From positions 310,001-374,000 of the forward strand of contig CAWCHK010000014.1 in NCBI GenBank assembly GCA_963795385.1: 64,000 nucleotides of DNA, read 5' to 3'. This DNA comes from CAVURS01 sp963795385 (GTDB taxonomy: Bacteria; Actinomycetota; Actinomycetes; Actinomycetales; CAVURS01). The notes below the pieces were generated by a model that did no database searches, was not told the origin of the DNA, and saw nothing but the letters and a program-made list of their open reading frames with translations. The translations under genes were made by a program, and so were the position numbers. Positions 43,423 through 51,497 of the stretch are shown here, piece by piece (position 1 is the stretch's first letter; each line of letters starts with the position of its first letter).

Positions 43423-44478
43423 TCAGGCGGAGGGAGCGAGCTCGTCGGCGCGCACTGCGCGCCGCAGACCGCCGTGCTTGGCCTGGTACTGCGCGCGGTC
43501 CGCCGCGCGGAAGAGCTCGCTCTGCGACTCCGGCCGGTCACCGATCCTTGCGGTGCCCCCGTCGACCACGGCGACACCGCAGGCCAGGCCCGAGCCGAGC
43601 CCCAGCTCGTAGGTCGCGCGCACGGCCTCGCTCGCCACCGCGGTGACGGCCTCGACGGGGTGCCCCACCGTCACGACGCAGAACTCGTCGCCACCGACCC
43701 GAGCCACCAGACTGCCTGGTATCCGGGCAAATCCCTGCACCAGGCAGCGGGCGATGAGCCGCAGGAACCGGTCGCCCTCCGCGTGGCCGAGCCGGTCGTT
43801 GACCGCCTTGAGGCCGTTCGCGTCGGCCAGCACCACGCACACCGTCTGGGCCTGGCGCTCCGACAGCGGGTCGAGCGCCATGGCGACCGCCTCGTCGACC
43901 GCGCGGCGGTTGGCCAGCCCGGTCAGGGCGTCGCGGAAGGCCATCTCCTCCAGCGACTGCACGTGCAGGGCGCGCGAGATGGCACCGGACAGGATCGCCC
44001 CCAGCGCCTCGAAGTACGCCGTCTCGCCGCGGTCGAACGCGGTCGTCCCGTGGTGGCGGGTGGCGTAGAGCTCGCCCCACAGGCCGCCGTCGACCACCAA
44101 CGGGGCGCCGAGCGCGCAGGCCTTGCCGAGGCTGCGCAGCAGCGCGGCCTCGGACGGGTCGATCGCCGGGTCGTCGAGGGTGTAGGTCCAGGTCCGCAGG
44201 CTCTCGACGACACCGCGCAGCTGGCGGAAGTCCTGCAGCGCGTAGATCTCGTTGGTCGGCCACCGCTCCTCGTCCGGCCCGATGTCGCCGACGTTGATCA
44301 GGGTCCGGACCAGGCCGGTGCCGACCTCCAGCCGGCTGATCGACACCGAGGCGGCGTCCATCGCGCGCAGCCCCTCCTCGGCGCACATCTCGATGATCGT
44401 CTCCAGCCGCTCCGAGCGGCCGAGGGCGCGGGCCATCGCGGCGAGGCTGCGCAGCCGCGACTCGTGCGAGGCGCTCAC
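43423..44478 (-). CDS. Diguanylate cyclase, GAF-GGDEF
   Basis: 351 residues from a GTG at 44478 that overlaps the stop of the upstream EAL gene (GTGA). The GAF-like sensor covers about residues 15-165 ('ETIIEMCAEEGLRAMDAASV', 'APLVVDGGLWGELYATRHHG'). The GGDEF domain starts 'RDALTGLANRRAVDEAVAM' and has 'VVLADANGLKAVNDRLGHAE' and an intact GGDEF in 'ARVGGDEFCVVTVG'. No membrane helix. Makes c-di-GMP in the cytoplasm under control of an unknown ligand, in the same transcript as an EAL protein. Confidence 0.92.
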   Translation of the reverse strand: MSASHESRLRSLAAMARALGRSERLETIIEMCAEEGLRAMDAASVSISRLEVGTGLVRTLINVGDIGPDEERWPTNEIYALQDFRQLRGVVESLRTWTYTLDDPAIDPSEAALLRSLGKACALGAPLVVDGGLWGELYATRHHGTTAFDRGETAYFEALGAILSGAISRALHVQSLEEMAFRDALTGLANRRAVDEAVAMALDPLSERQAQTVCVVLADANGLKAVNDRLGHAEGDRFLRLIARCLVQGFARIPGSLVARVGGDEFCVVTVGHPVEAVTAVASEAVRATYELGLGSGLACGVAVVDGGTARIGDRPESQSELFRAADRAQYQAKHGGLRRAVRADELAPSA

Positions 44479-46586
44479 GGCGTCGTCACCTCGCGAACGG
44501 GTCCGGGCCGGCCGCCCGGCGGCCCGACCAGCGCGCTCGACGGCTCCAACCGGACGGCGGTCAGCATCGGCAGCGGCGCCGGGCGCCCGAGGTGATACCC
44601 CTGCCCGTGCGGGATCCCGATGTCCCGCAACACCGCCAGCTCGGCTGCGGTCTCGATGCCCTCGGCCACGATGTCGGCGCCGATCTCGGCGGCGAAGGCG
44701 AGCAGGCTCTTCGCGAGCGCCCGTCGAGCCGGGTCCTCGTGGATCCCGCGGACCAGGGCGAGATCGAGCTTGATGACGTCCGGACGCACGTTCAGGATGT
44801 GCCGCAGGCTGGCGAAGCCCGCGCCGGTGTCGTCCACCGCGATCCGGGTGCCGTGGCTGCGCAGGTAGTCCAGGGCCTCGTCCAGCGAGACGTAGTCGGT
44901 GACGTCGGCGTGCTCGGTCAGCTCCAGCACCAGCCCGTCGGTGCGGAACTGGGAGAGCAGGTCGAAGAACTTCTCCGACACCGCCGTCGAGGGCGCGACG
45001 TTCACCGAGAGGTACGTCGACTCGGGCATCAGCGACCGCTGCTCGAGGGCCGCGCGCAGCGCCATCAGCTCCAGGTCGACGCCGAGGCCGACCGCGGTGG
45101 CATCGGCGAACCAGCGGTCGGGCGTCGGCCGCGGGTGGCCGGGGAAGCGCGACAGCGCCTCGCCGCCGACGACGGCGCCGGTGTGCAGGTCGACGATCGG
45201 CTGGACGACGACGGTGAGCCGGCCGGCCGCGAGCAGGTCCTGGATCCGCCGGGCCCGCTGCTGGCCGTCGACCGCCCGGCCGAGCTGGGTCTCGTGCGCG
45301 ACCGTGACGTCGGCCATCGACCAGATCACGTGCCGGCTGTCCTCCCGCCCGCCGGTCGACGTGGTGTTGACCCGCAGCCACCGCCGCCGCTCTCCGTCGG
45401 GCTGGACGCCGATGATGCAGTCCCGCTGGGCCTGACCGGTCCGGCGGGTGATGGAGACCGGCGTCTCTGCCAGCCGCACCGGCCGGCCCTCGGAGTCGAG
45501 GAAGTATCCGGCGGGTTCCTTTGCGTCCCACAGCAACCCGCGCTCTGCGCCGCGGCCCAGCATGATGTCGGCGGCCGCGTTCGTGGCGACGACGCTGCCG
45601 TCGGGGCCCTGCATCATGACGCCCTCGACCAGGTGCTCGAGCAGGGTGTTCTGCAGGTGCTCCAGGTCGCTGTTGCGGCGCAGCAGCACCATCAGCCGGT
45701 CGGCCTCACCGCCCAGTGCGCGCTTGAGCTGGCTGAACTCCGCCAGCATCGCCGCGAGGACGACGCCGGCCGAGACGATCGTGAGGGTCCGCCCGGCGTA
45801 CCAGCCGAGGCTGTAGCGGTGCAGCGACAGGACCGTGAGCAGCACGTCACCGCAGGCCGCGACCGATGCCAGCCCGACCCAGCGCAGCGGGCCGTCCTGC
45901 CGGAGCGAGCCGGGCACGGCGACGATGGTGGCGAGGAGGACGACGGGGAGCACGACCGGGCCGACGATCCGGGTCATCGCCGAGGTGTCGGTGCCGTGGA
46001 TCAGGGCCGGCAGGTGCGGGGCGAGGGTGACGCCGGCGACGACGAACGCACCGGCCGACAGGACGCAGGTGGGCACGCTCCAGCGCACCCAGAGCGCGCG
46101 CTGCTCCGCGGCCACCACCACTGACGACCATCGCCGCGGGCGGCGGCCGACGGCCAGGGCCAGGAGGACGGGGAAGCCGGTGTGCCAGAACGTCCAGAGC
46201 CACGGGGCCGTGGACGGGTCGGCGCCGAGCGGACCGGGGCCGTCGCGCAGGACGCCGGGGAACGCCCCGCCGTAGCCGAGCAGGACGACCAGCGAGTAGA
46301 GGTAGGCCCCGGCGAGGACGAGCAGCTTGCGGTCACCCTTGTCGCGGAACTCCACCAGCATCAGCAGCGCCGAGAGCAGGTCGAGCACGCCGACCAGCGA
46401 GATCATCGCGGGCGCGAAGCTGGCCCGGCCGGCGAGCTGGCGCCCGGAGACCGGGAGGAGGCAGAGGACGAGCAGGGTCAGGGCGACCAGGCCGATCAGC
46501 AGCCCGGGATGCGAGGGAGTGCGGCGCCGCGAGCGGCGTACCGGCGCGTCGGCGAGCGATGCGGTGTCACGTCTCAGCGCAGTCAT
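44475..46586 (-). CDS. Membrane PAS-EAL c-di-GMP phosphodiesterase
   Basis: 703 residues from an ATG at 46586. The first 290 or so residues hold about eight membrane helices. A PAS-like domain follows ('QNTLLEHLVEGVMMQGPDGS', 'NAAADIMLGRG'), then an EAL domain with 'GAVVGGEALSRFPGHPRPTP', 'GLVLELTEHADVTDYVSLDE', 'RIAVDDTGAGFASLRHILNV', 'DVIKLDLALVRGI' and 'ADIVAEGIETAAELAVLRDI'. The EAL and the metal- and base-providing residues (E, N, E, DD, K, E) are largely kept, so c-di-GMP hydrolysis is likely. Translationally coupled to the GGDEF gene. Confidence 0.9.
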   Translation of the reverse strand: MTALRRDTASLADAPVRRSRRRTPSHPGLLIGLVALTLLVLCLLPVSGRQLAGRASFAPAMISLVGVLDLLSALLMLVEFRDKGDRKLLVLAGAYLYSLVVLLGYGGAFPGVLRDGPGPLGADPSTAPWLWTFWHTGFPVLLALAVGRRPRRWSSVVVAAEQRALWVRWSVPTCVLSAGAFVVAGVTLAPHLPALIHGTDTSAMTRIVGPVVLPVVLLATIVAVPGSLRQDGPLRWVGLASVAACGDVLLTVLSLHRYSLGWYAGRTLTIVSAGVVLAAMLAEFSQLKRALGGEADRLMVLLRRNSDLEHLQNTLLEHLVEGVMMQGPDGSVVATNAAADIMLGRGAERGLLWDAKEPAGYFLDSEGRPVRLAETPVSITRRTGQAQRDCIIGVQPDGERRRWLRVNTTSTGGREDSRHVIWSMADVTVAHETQLGRAVDGQQRARRIQDLLAAGRLTVVVQPIVDLHTGAVVGGEALSRFPGHPRPTPDRWFADATAVGLGVDLELMALRAALEQRSLMPESTYLSVNVAPSTAVSEKFFDLLSQFRTDGLVLELTEHADVTDYVSLDEALDYLRSHGTRIAVDDTGAGFASLRHILNVRPDVIKLDLALVRGIHEDPARRALAKSLLAFAAEIGADIVAEGIETAAELAVLRDIGIPHGQGYHLGRPAPLPMLTAVRLEPSSALVGPPGGRPGPVREVTTP

Positions 46587-46611
46587 CGCAGTCGGCCTGA
46601 GACTCGGCGCG

Positions 46612-46797
46612 TCAGGCCGCGGACTGCGCCTTCGGCGCGGGGCTTGCCGCCGAGGCGTCAGGCCTGGCGAGGGACTCCGCCGACAGCAGCCGAGCCAGCT
46701 CCTCGCGGACGTGCCCGGGCAGATCCGCGCGGCCGAGCAGCGAGAGCTGGTCGGTGAGCTGTCCCCACGCAGCGGAGGGCGTCGCGCGCTTCTTCAT
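46612..46797 (-). CDS. Small soluble protein heading the EAL-GGDEF operon
   Basis: 61 residues from an ATG at 46797: basic start MKKRATPSAAW, an amphipathic helix ('LTDQLSLLGRADLPGHVREE') and an Ala/Pro/Ser tail. No family recognised. Its stop is 25 bp before the EAL gene. A GCCGATAG box ends 7 nt before the ATG, so it is probably leaderless. It may be a regulator of the phosphodiesterase; this is inference from position only. Confidence 0.55.
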   Translation of the reverse strand: MKKRATPSAAWGQLTDQLSLLGRADLPGHVREELARLLSAESLARPDASAASPAPKAQSAA

Positions 46798-46804
46798 ACC
46801 TGTC

Positions 46805-46831
46805 CTATCGGCCGGAAGCGCCGTCCACCCA
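46805..46831 (-). promoter_or_regulatory. Possible FliA/WhiG-type promoter for the EAL-GGDEF operon
   Basis: Minus strand: GCCGATAG (46805-46812) is an exact -10, with weak TGGG (46828-46831) 15 nt upstream. The distance of 7 nt to the start codon is the same as for fliM and fliA. Confidence 0.45.
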
Positions 46832-46875
46832 AGCCGTCCGTGCTCACGGGCTCCGGCCGAGGGACGTATCACCCG

Positions 46876-47685
46876 ATGCCGGTCGCGACTCCTCGAGCCA
46901 CCATGATCCACCTCCCGATCTATTACGCCGCGAAGGCCGTCCACCACGGCGTCCTGCTCGCGATGGCCCACGTCGGCACGACGGCACCGGCCGTCCACCC
47001 TCTGCTGGGTCCGGGCCTCACCCACGGCACTGCGCTGGTCGCGGGCACTCACGGCACCGCCGCGGTCGCAGCCACGCACGGCTCCGGACTGCCGGCCGCG
47101 CTGATCCACCAGGCGGCTGCCCACGGTGGCAAGGCCCTGGGCACCCACGTCGCGAGCTCGACGGGCGCCGCGGTCGCCGGCCACGCCGCCGTGACGCCGT
47201 CCGTGGCCACCGTCTCCTCGCTGCTCGCCGCCCACGGCGCCCTGCACGCGTTCGCGGTGCACACCACGGTGAGCGGGGCCGCGACCCTGAGCGGCGCCGG
47301 CGCGGCGACCGCCTCGCCACAGACGGTGCGCACGGCGAAGACCTTCGCCAAGGCGTTCGCCAAAGGTTTCCTGGTGACAAAGGTCAAGCGTCGGGTGAAG
47401 GCCCGGGTGGACCTGCGCGAGCTGAAGACGTGGTTCGTCGCCGAGGCGCAGGCCCGGCCCGGGACGGTGCTCTTCACCGCCACCGGCGCGATCAAGCGCG
47501 GCCAGTTCGTCCCTGCGGCGCCTACCGGCGACGGCCCGGTCACCCTGTTGCAGGGCCGCTTCGACGCCGCGACGGGGACCCTGCAGGAGAGCCGGATCGT
47601 TCGGGTCACCTCGTTGAGCGCCAGCGTCCGGCGCAGCCACCGCCAGACGGGGATGACCGTCTACGCGACGCCGCGTGCCGCCTGA
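46876..47685 (+). CDS. Uncharacterised protein with a His/Gly/Ala-rich N-terminus
   Basis: 269 residues from an ATG at 46876 (46903 is an alternative). Residues 25-150 are rich in His-Gly-Thr and Ala ('GLTHGTALVAGTHGTAAVAA', 'HQAAAHGGKALGTHVASSTG'). Then come a Lys/Arg-rich helix ('KAFAKGFLVTKVKRRVKARV') and a folded C-terminal part of about 85 residues ('WFVAEAQARPGTVLFTATGA'). No signal peptide is clear. The spaced His residues could bind metal, but that is a guess. Divergent from the c-di-GMP operon. Family not recognised. Confidence 0.55.
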   Translation: MPVATPRATMIHLPIYYAAKAVHHGVLLAMAHVGTTAPAVHPLLGPGLTHGTALVAGTHGTAAVAATHGSGLPAALIHQAAAHGGKALGTHVASSTGAAVAGHAAVTPSVATVSSLLAAHGALHAFAVHTTVSGAATLSGAGAATASPQTVRTAKTFAKAFAKGFLVTKVKRRVKARVDLRELKTWFVAEAQARPGTVLFTATGAIKRGQFVPAAPTGDGPVTLLQGRFDAATGTLQESRIVRVTSLSASVRRSHRQTGMTVYATPRAA

Positions 47686-47692
47686 CCGCGGG

Positions 47693-49105
47693 CTAGAGGA
47701 TCGGCGGAGGCGGCGCGGTCACGACCTCGGTGGTCGCCGGGTCGGACCCGTTGCCGGCCGCGTCGAGAGCCGTCAGCCGGTAGAAGTAGTGCGCGGCGTA
47801 CGACGTCTGGTCGTCGACGTACGACGTGGTAGTGATGGCGGGCGACAGGGTCGTCCAGGTGGCATCGTCGGTCGACCGTTCGAGCCGGTAGCCGACGACC
47901 CCGACGTCGTCGGTCGAGGCGGTCCAGGCCAGCGAGATCGAGGCGTCGTGCGGGTTCGGCGACGCGGTGAACGAGCCCGGCTCGCTCGGCGGCGTCGTGT
48001 CGGTCGAGGGCGACGTCGCCGTGGTCGGGTAGGTCGCGGGCCGGCCGAAGGCCACGCCGACGGTCAGCGGGTCGGTGACCTGGATCCCTTTGGCGACAAG
48101 GGCTTTCATCACGGTCTGGAAGTCGCCCCAGCACCAGCGCTCGTTGTCGTTGGTCCAGTGCAGCGCCGGGTCGGTCGAGGTGCAGTCCCAGGCGACATCG
48201 CTGTTCGTGTACGTCGGGCTCTTGCCCTTGACCAGGATGAACGACTGCAGGCTGAACCACTGCCCGGGCGTCAAGGCGTCGAGCTGGGCCACCAGGTCGC
48301 CGGGCATCGAGTAGCGCTTGTCGTTGCTCGACACGACGGTGTAGCAGGCAGCCGTCGGGTCGTTGCAGGCGCCGCCGTTGCCCGCCTGCGTCCGCTGCCA
48401 GTACGGCGCGGTCGTGGCGGCGGAGGAGAGCGTGAGGCCGGACGCGCCGTACTGCCGGCCCCAGGCGAAGCACTTGGAGCCGTAGTCGGCCTGGATCTCG
48501 CTGGCCGCACCACCGGTGCCGGGGTAGGCGATCAGGCCGTGCGCGCCGGGCAGCCCGTGCGCGTCGATGGTGTTGGCGCTGCCACAGGTCTCGGCGTCCT
48601 CCTGGGCCGGCGTCAGCGTCGTCAGGTCGACCGGGTAGGTCGCGGTGTGGCTGACGAACGTCCAGCCGAAGTTGTCGGCCAGGTTCTTCGCGTCCGCCCA
48701 CGAGGCCATCAGGCTGGCGTCGTTGTGCGTGCACTTCTGCTCGGTGTCCAGGACCCGGTCGGTCGCGAGGGTGCCGGTCGCCGTCAGGCCGAGCGACTTC
48801 AGGTAGGGCGCGACCTCGGTGTCGAGCCGGGCGATGTTGGTGTCGTTCGGCACGCAGCCGTCGGCCTCGCTGATCTCCGTCCGGCTGAAGAGCAGACTGA
48901 CGAACGGCCCGGGCGGCGCGACGACCGGCGGGGGCGGCGGCGGGGGCGGGACTGGGGCGACGGCGGGCACCGCGGGTGTCGGGATGGCCGGCCCCGTGTC
49001 GGCCCGGGCCGTGGCGCCGGCGGCGACGATCGCGAGCGCGCAGGCCGTCAGGGCGGCGGCGCTGCGCAGGGTCCGGCGCTGCAGACGGCTGTCTGGTCGG
49101 CCCAT
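47693..49105 (-). CDS. Secreted protein with a C-terminal fibronectin type III domain
   Basis: 470 residues from the ATG at 49105. Sec signal ('LRSAAALTACALAIVAAGATARA' region, cleavage after ARA), then a Pro-rich linker. The 300-residue domain starts 'FVSLLFSRTEISEADGCVPN' and has 'GWTFVSHTATYPVDLTTLTP' and 'GLIAYPGTGG', which in outline recall NodB-type polysaccharide deacetylase barrels. The assignment is weak because the HxxxH metal motif is not clear. Several Cys suggest disulfides. The C-terminus is an FN3 module ('SISLAWTASTDDVGVVGYRL'). Probably extracellular and wall- or polysaccharide-associated. Confidence 0.65.
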   Translation of the reverse strand: MGRPDSRLQRRTLRSAAALTACALAIVAAGATARADTGPAIPTPAVPAVAPVPPPPPPPPVVAPPGPFVSLLFSRTEISEADGCVPNDTNIARLDTEVAPYLKSLGLTATGTLATDRVLDTEQKCTHNDASLMASWADAKNLADNFGWTFVSHTATYPVDLTTLTPAQEDAETCGSANTIDAHGLPGAHGLIAYPGTGGAASEIQADYGSKCFAWGRQYGASGLTLSSAATTAPYWQRTQAGNGGACNDPTAACYTVVSSNDKRYSMPGDLVAQLDALTPGQWFSLQSFILVKGKSPTYTNSDVAWDCTSTDPALHWTNDNERWCWGDFQTVMKALVAKGIQVTDPLTVGVAFGRPATYPTTATSPSTDTTPPSEPGSFTASPNPHDASISLAWTASTDDVGVVGYRLERSTDDATWTTLSPAITTTSYVDDQTSYAAHYFYRLTALDAAGNGSDPATTEVVTAPPPPIL

Positions 49106-49278
49106 CGACGGTCCCCGTCCCAACGTGACGAAGTCGCCCGGGCTCAACCCCGAGCGACCGATCGCACGCTAACCGAGTTCAAACGGTTACACAAGGTCAC
49201 AGAATCCCCGGCAGGCACTGGCCCTTCCGCGGCCGACGACGAAGACCCCACGCCGCCCGGCGCGGACCCTTGATCGTT

Positions 49279-49368
49279 TGGCGGTGGCGGTGGGATTTGA
49301 ACCCACGGACGGGTTGCCCCGTCACACGCTTTCGAGGCGTGCTCCTTAGGCCGCTCGGACACGCCACC
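49279..49368 (-). tRNA. tRNA-Ser (anticodon CGA)
   Basis: Minus strand: acceptor GGTGGCG pairs with CGCCACC, followed by G and an encoded CCA. The anticodon loop reads CTCGAAA within the GCACGC..GCGTGT arm, giving CGA (reads UCG). The long variable arm (GACGGGGCAACCCGTC) and T-arm GGGTTCAAATCCC are typical of tRNA-Ser. Confidence 0.95.
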
Positions 49369-49378
49369 GCGGAGCAGA

Positions 49379-49867
49379 CTACCCGAGCCGGCGGGCCTCG
49401 AAGAAAGCCTTCAGGACCTGCCCGCACTCCTGCGCGCGGACCTCGGGGACCACCTCGACCCGGTGGTTGACGGCCCGGTCGCGGACGACGTCCCACACCG
49501 ATCCGGCCGCGCCGGCCTTCGGGTCCCACGCGCCGAAGACCACCCGGTCGACCCGCGCGAGGACCAGCGCGCCGGCGCACATCAGGCACGGCTCCAGGGT
49601 CACGACCAGCGTGCAGCCCTCCAGCCGCCACTCGCCCCGCGCCGCCGCCGCGGCCCGCAGCGCCAGCACCTCGGCGTGCGCCGTCGGGTCGGCGTCGGCC
49701 TCGCGCCGGTTCGGCGCCGCGCCCAGCACCACTCCGGTGCCGTCCACCACGACAGCGCCCACCGGCACGTCCGCCGTACCCGCCGCCAGCGCGGCCTGGT
49801 CGAGCGCGAGCCCCATCCACGCGTCGTACGCCGGGCCGGCCGGCCGCCCCCCGAGCGGCGAGGTCAC
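49379..49867 (-). CDS. tadA: tRNA-specific adenosine deaminase TadA
   Basis: 162 residues from a GTG at 49867 that overlaps the stop of the upstream gene (GTGA). It has the zinc/active site 'DPTAHAEVLALRAAAAARG' (HAE) and 'TLEPCLMCAGALVLARVDRV' (PCxxC). Converts A34 to inosine in tRNA-Arg(ACG); that substrate tRNA is encoded at 58453-58525. Sits with its usual actinobacterial partner gene. Confidence 0.93.
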   Translation of the reverse strand: MTSPLGGRPAGPAYDAWMGLALDQAALAAGTADVPVGAVVVDGTGVVLGAAPNRREADADPTAHAEVLALRAAAAARGEWRLEGCTLVVTLEPCLMCAGALVLARVDRVVFGAWDPKAGAAGSVWDVVRDRAVNHRVEVVPEVRAQECGQVLKAFFEARRLG

Positions 49868-50523
49868 CGCAGGGCGTCGAGCTGCTCGTCGAAGCCGCAC
49901 GCCTCGCCGATGCCCGCGAGCGCGGCCGCCGGGTCGTCGACGTCGTCCACCGTCAGCTGCACCAGCTCGGCGGCACTGACGCCGAGGTCGTCCAGGAGCC
50001 CGGGGTCGCCGGCCCAGGTCCGCGACGGCCGTACCCCGTCGGCCTCCAGGTCGCTCAGATCCGGCGTCAGCGCGGCTCGGGCGCCGGCCGCGATGTCGTC
50101 CGGCTCGTCCTCCTCGTCGGAGACCGTGTCGTCCTCGTCATCATCGGCCGAACCCGTTGCCGGAGAGTCGGATTCATCGGTGCCCTCGGTGTCGTCGGCG
50201 TCGCCGACCGGTACGTCGGCGAGCCCGTCGAGGTCCTCCGGGATGTCCACATCGGCCGCCGCCTCCAGGATCGCGGCGTACTTGCTCTTCAGCGACTCGC
50301 GCAGGTCCGAGACGAACGGCCGGGGCTCCCCGTCGTCGTCGACCCGGACCAGCGCGAACCAGGAGTCCTCGCGCTCGATGATCGCGAGCCCAGGACCGGC
50401 GCCGGGCAAGGCGTTTCGCACCAGGTCGGCCAGCTCGTCCAGATCCTCCACATCGTCGACGTCGAGGTCGAGGACGCGCCAGCCGCGGCCAGCGCGGGCG
50501 AGGACCGCGGTGAAGTACGACAC
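49864..50523 (-). CDS. tRNA adenosine deaminase-associated protein
   Basis: 219 residues from a GTG at 50523. 'SYFTAVLARAGRGWRVLDLD' and 'PGLAIIEREDSWFALVRVDD' followed by 'FVSDLRESLKSKYAAIL' mark the actinobacterial family named for its link to tadA. The middle is highly acidic (Asp/Glu/Ser, about residues 110-155), and a conserved C-terminal helix pair follows. Function beyond the association is unknown. Divergent from upp with 37 bp between. Confidence 0.88.
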   Translation of the reverse strand: MSYFTAVLARAGRGWRVLDLDVDDVEDLDELADLVRNALPGAGPGLAIIEREDSWFALVRVDDDGEPRPFVSDLRESLKSKYAAILEAAADVDIPEDLDGLADVPVGDADDTEGTDESDSPATGSADDDEDDTVSDEEDEPDDIAAGARAALTPDLSDLEADGVRPSRTWAGDPGLLDDLGVSAAELVQLTVDDVDDPAAALAGIGEACGFDEQLDALR

Positions 50524-50560
50524 CGCAACATGGTGCCACTGCGGCGGTAGGTTGCGCCCC

Positions 50561-51199
50561 ATGCGTCTGACCGTTGTCGACCACCCCCTGATCGCGCACA
50601 AGCTGACCACGCTGAGGGACGAGCGCACCGACTCCCCGACGTTCCGCCGGCTGACCGACGAGCTGGTGACGCTGCTCGCCTACGAGGCCACTCGCGAGGT
50701 CCGGGTCGCACCGGCCGAGGTCACCACGCCGGTCGGCGCTGCGGTCGGGGTGCGGCTGACCAGCCCGAAGCCCCTCGTCGTACCGATCCTGCGAGCCGGG
50801 CTCGGCATGCTCGACGGCATGGTGCGGATCCTGCCGACGGCAGAGGTCGGCTTCCTCGGACTGGTCCGCGACGAGGAGACGCTCGTCGCCACGACGTACG
50901 CCACCCGCCTGCCGGACGACCTGTCCGGCCGGCAGTGCTACCTGCTCGACCCGATGCTGGCCACCGGCGGCACCCTGTCGGCGGCGATCCACTACCTGAC
51001 CGACCGCGGCGCCGACGACATCACCGCCATCACGCTGCTCTGCGCGCCCGAGGGTGTGGAGCTGCTGGAGCGCGAGACCGCGAGCCTGACCGTGCCGCTG
51101 AGCGTCGTCACGGCCGCGATGGACGAGCGGCTGAACGAGCGCGGGTACATCGTCCCGGGCCTCGGCGACGCCGGAGACCGGTTGTACGGCGTGGTCTGA
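50561..51199 (+). CDS. upp: Uracil phosphoribosyltransferase
   Basis: 212 residues from an ATG at 50561. TAGGTT ends 7 nt upstream, so the message is probably leaderless. The family is shown by 'DHPLIAHKLTTLRDERTDSP', 'KPLVVPILRAGLGMLDGMVR', the PRPP loop 'CYLLDPMLATGGTLSAAIHY' and the uracil-binding 'RGYIVPGLGDAGDRLYG'. Salvages uracil to UMP with PRPP. Confidence 0.97.
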   Translation: MRLTVVDHPLIAHKLTTLRDERTDSPTFRRLTDELVTLLAYEATREVRVAPAEVTTPVGAAVGVRLTSPKPLVVPILRAGLGMLDGMVRILPTAEVGFLGLVRDEETLVATTYATRLPDDLSGRQCYLLDPMLATGGTLSAAIHYLTDRGADDITAITLLCAPEGVELLERETASLTVPLSVVTAAMDERLNERGYIVPGLGDAGDRLYGVV

Positions 51200-51252
51200 T
51201 CGCCCGGCGCGCCTCCGACGGGCATCCTCGGGGCTCCGTGAAGATAAACACG

Positions 51253-51266
51253 GACAGACGTCTGTC
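51253..51266. promoter_or_regulatory. 14-bp palindrome, possible operator
   Basis: GACAGACGTCTGTC is a perfect palindrome just after a -10-like GATAAA and 42 bp before the small membrane protein gene. Its centre, CAGACGTCTG, also occurs at about 1923-1932 before a lipoprotein gene. Confidence 0.45.
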
Positions 51267-51307
51267 GACGGCCGCGCCCTGCGTGCCTACGGACCGGAGG
51301 AGGTGCC

Positions 51308-51484
51308 ATGGTGGTCACGCGGATCAAGAACGTCGCGTACCTGCTGATCGCGGCCTTCCTCATCTACGCCATCTTCAAGAGCCCGGACCAGGCCGCGAGC
51401 ATCGTGCGCACGGCCTGGAACGGCGTCGTCGACGGCCTGCACGCCATCGGCAAGTTCTTCGACGCGCTGCTCAACGGCAGCTAG
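51308..51484 (+). CDS. Small membrane protein upstream of a PH-domain gene
   Basis: 58 residues from an ATG at 51308 behind GGAGGAGG. One membrane helix at residues 8-24 (NVAYLLIAAFLIYAIFK) and an amphipathic C-terminal helix ('TAWNGVVDGLHAIGKFFDAL'). The family is seen in actinobacteria as a short ORF in this position. Function unknown; probably cotranscribed with the next gene, 13 bp on. Confidence 0.75.
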   Translation: MVVTRIKNVAYLLIAAFLIYAIFKSPDQAASIVRTAWNGVVDGLHAIGKFFDALLNGS

Positions 51485-51497
51485 CCCCGGCGAGCTG

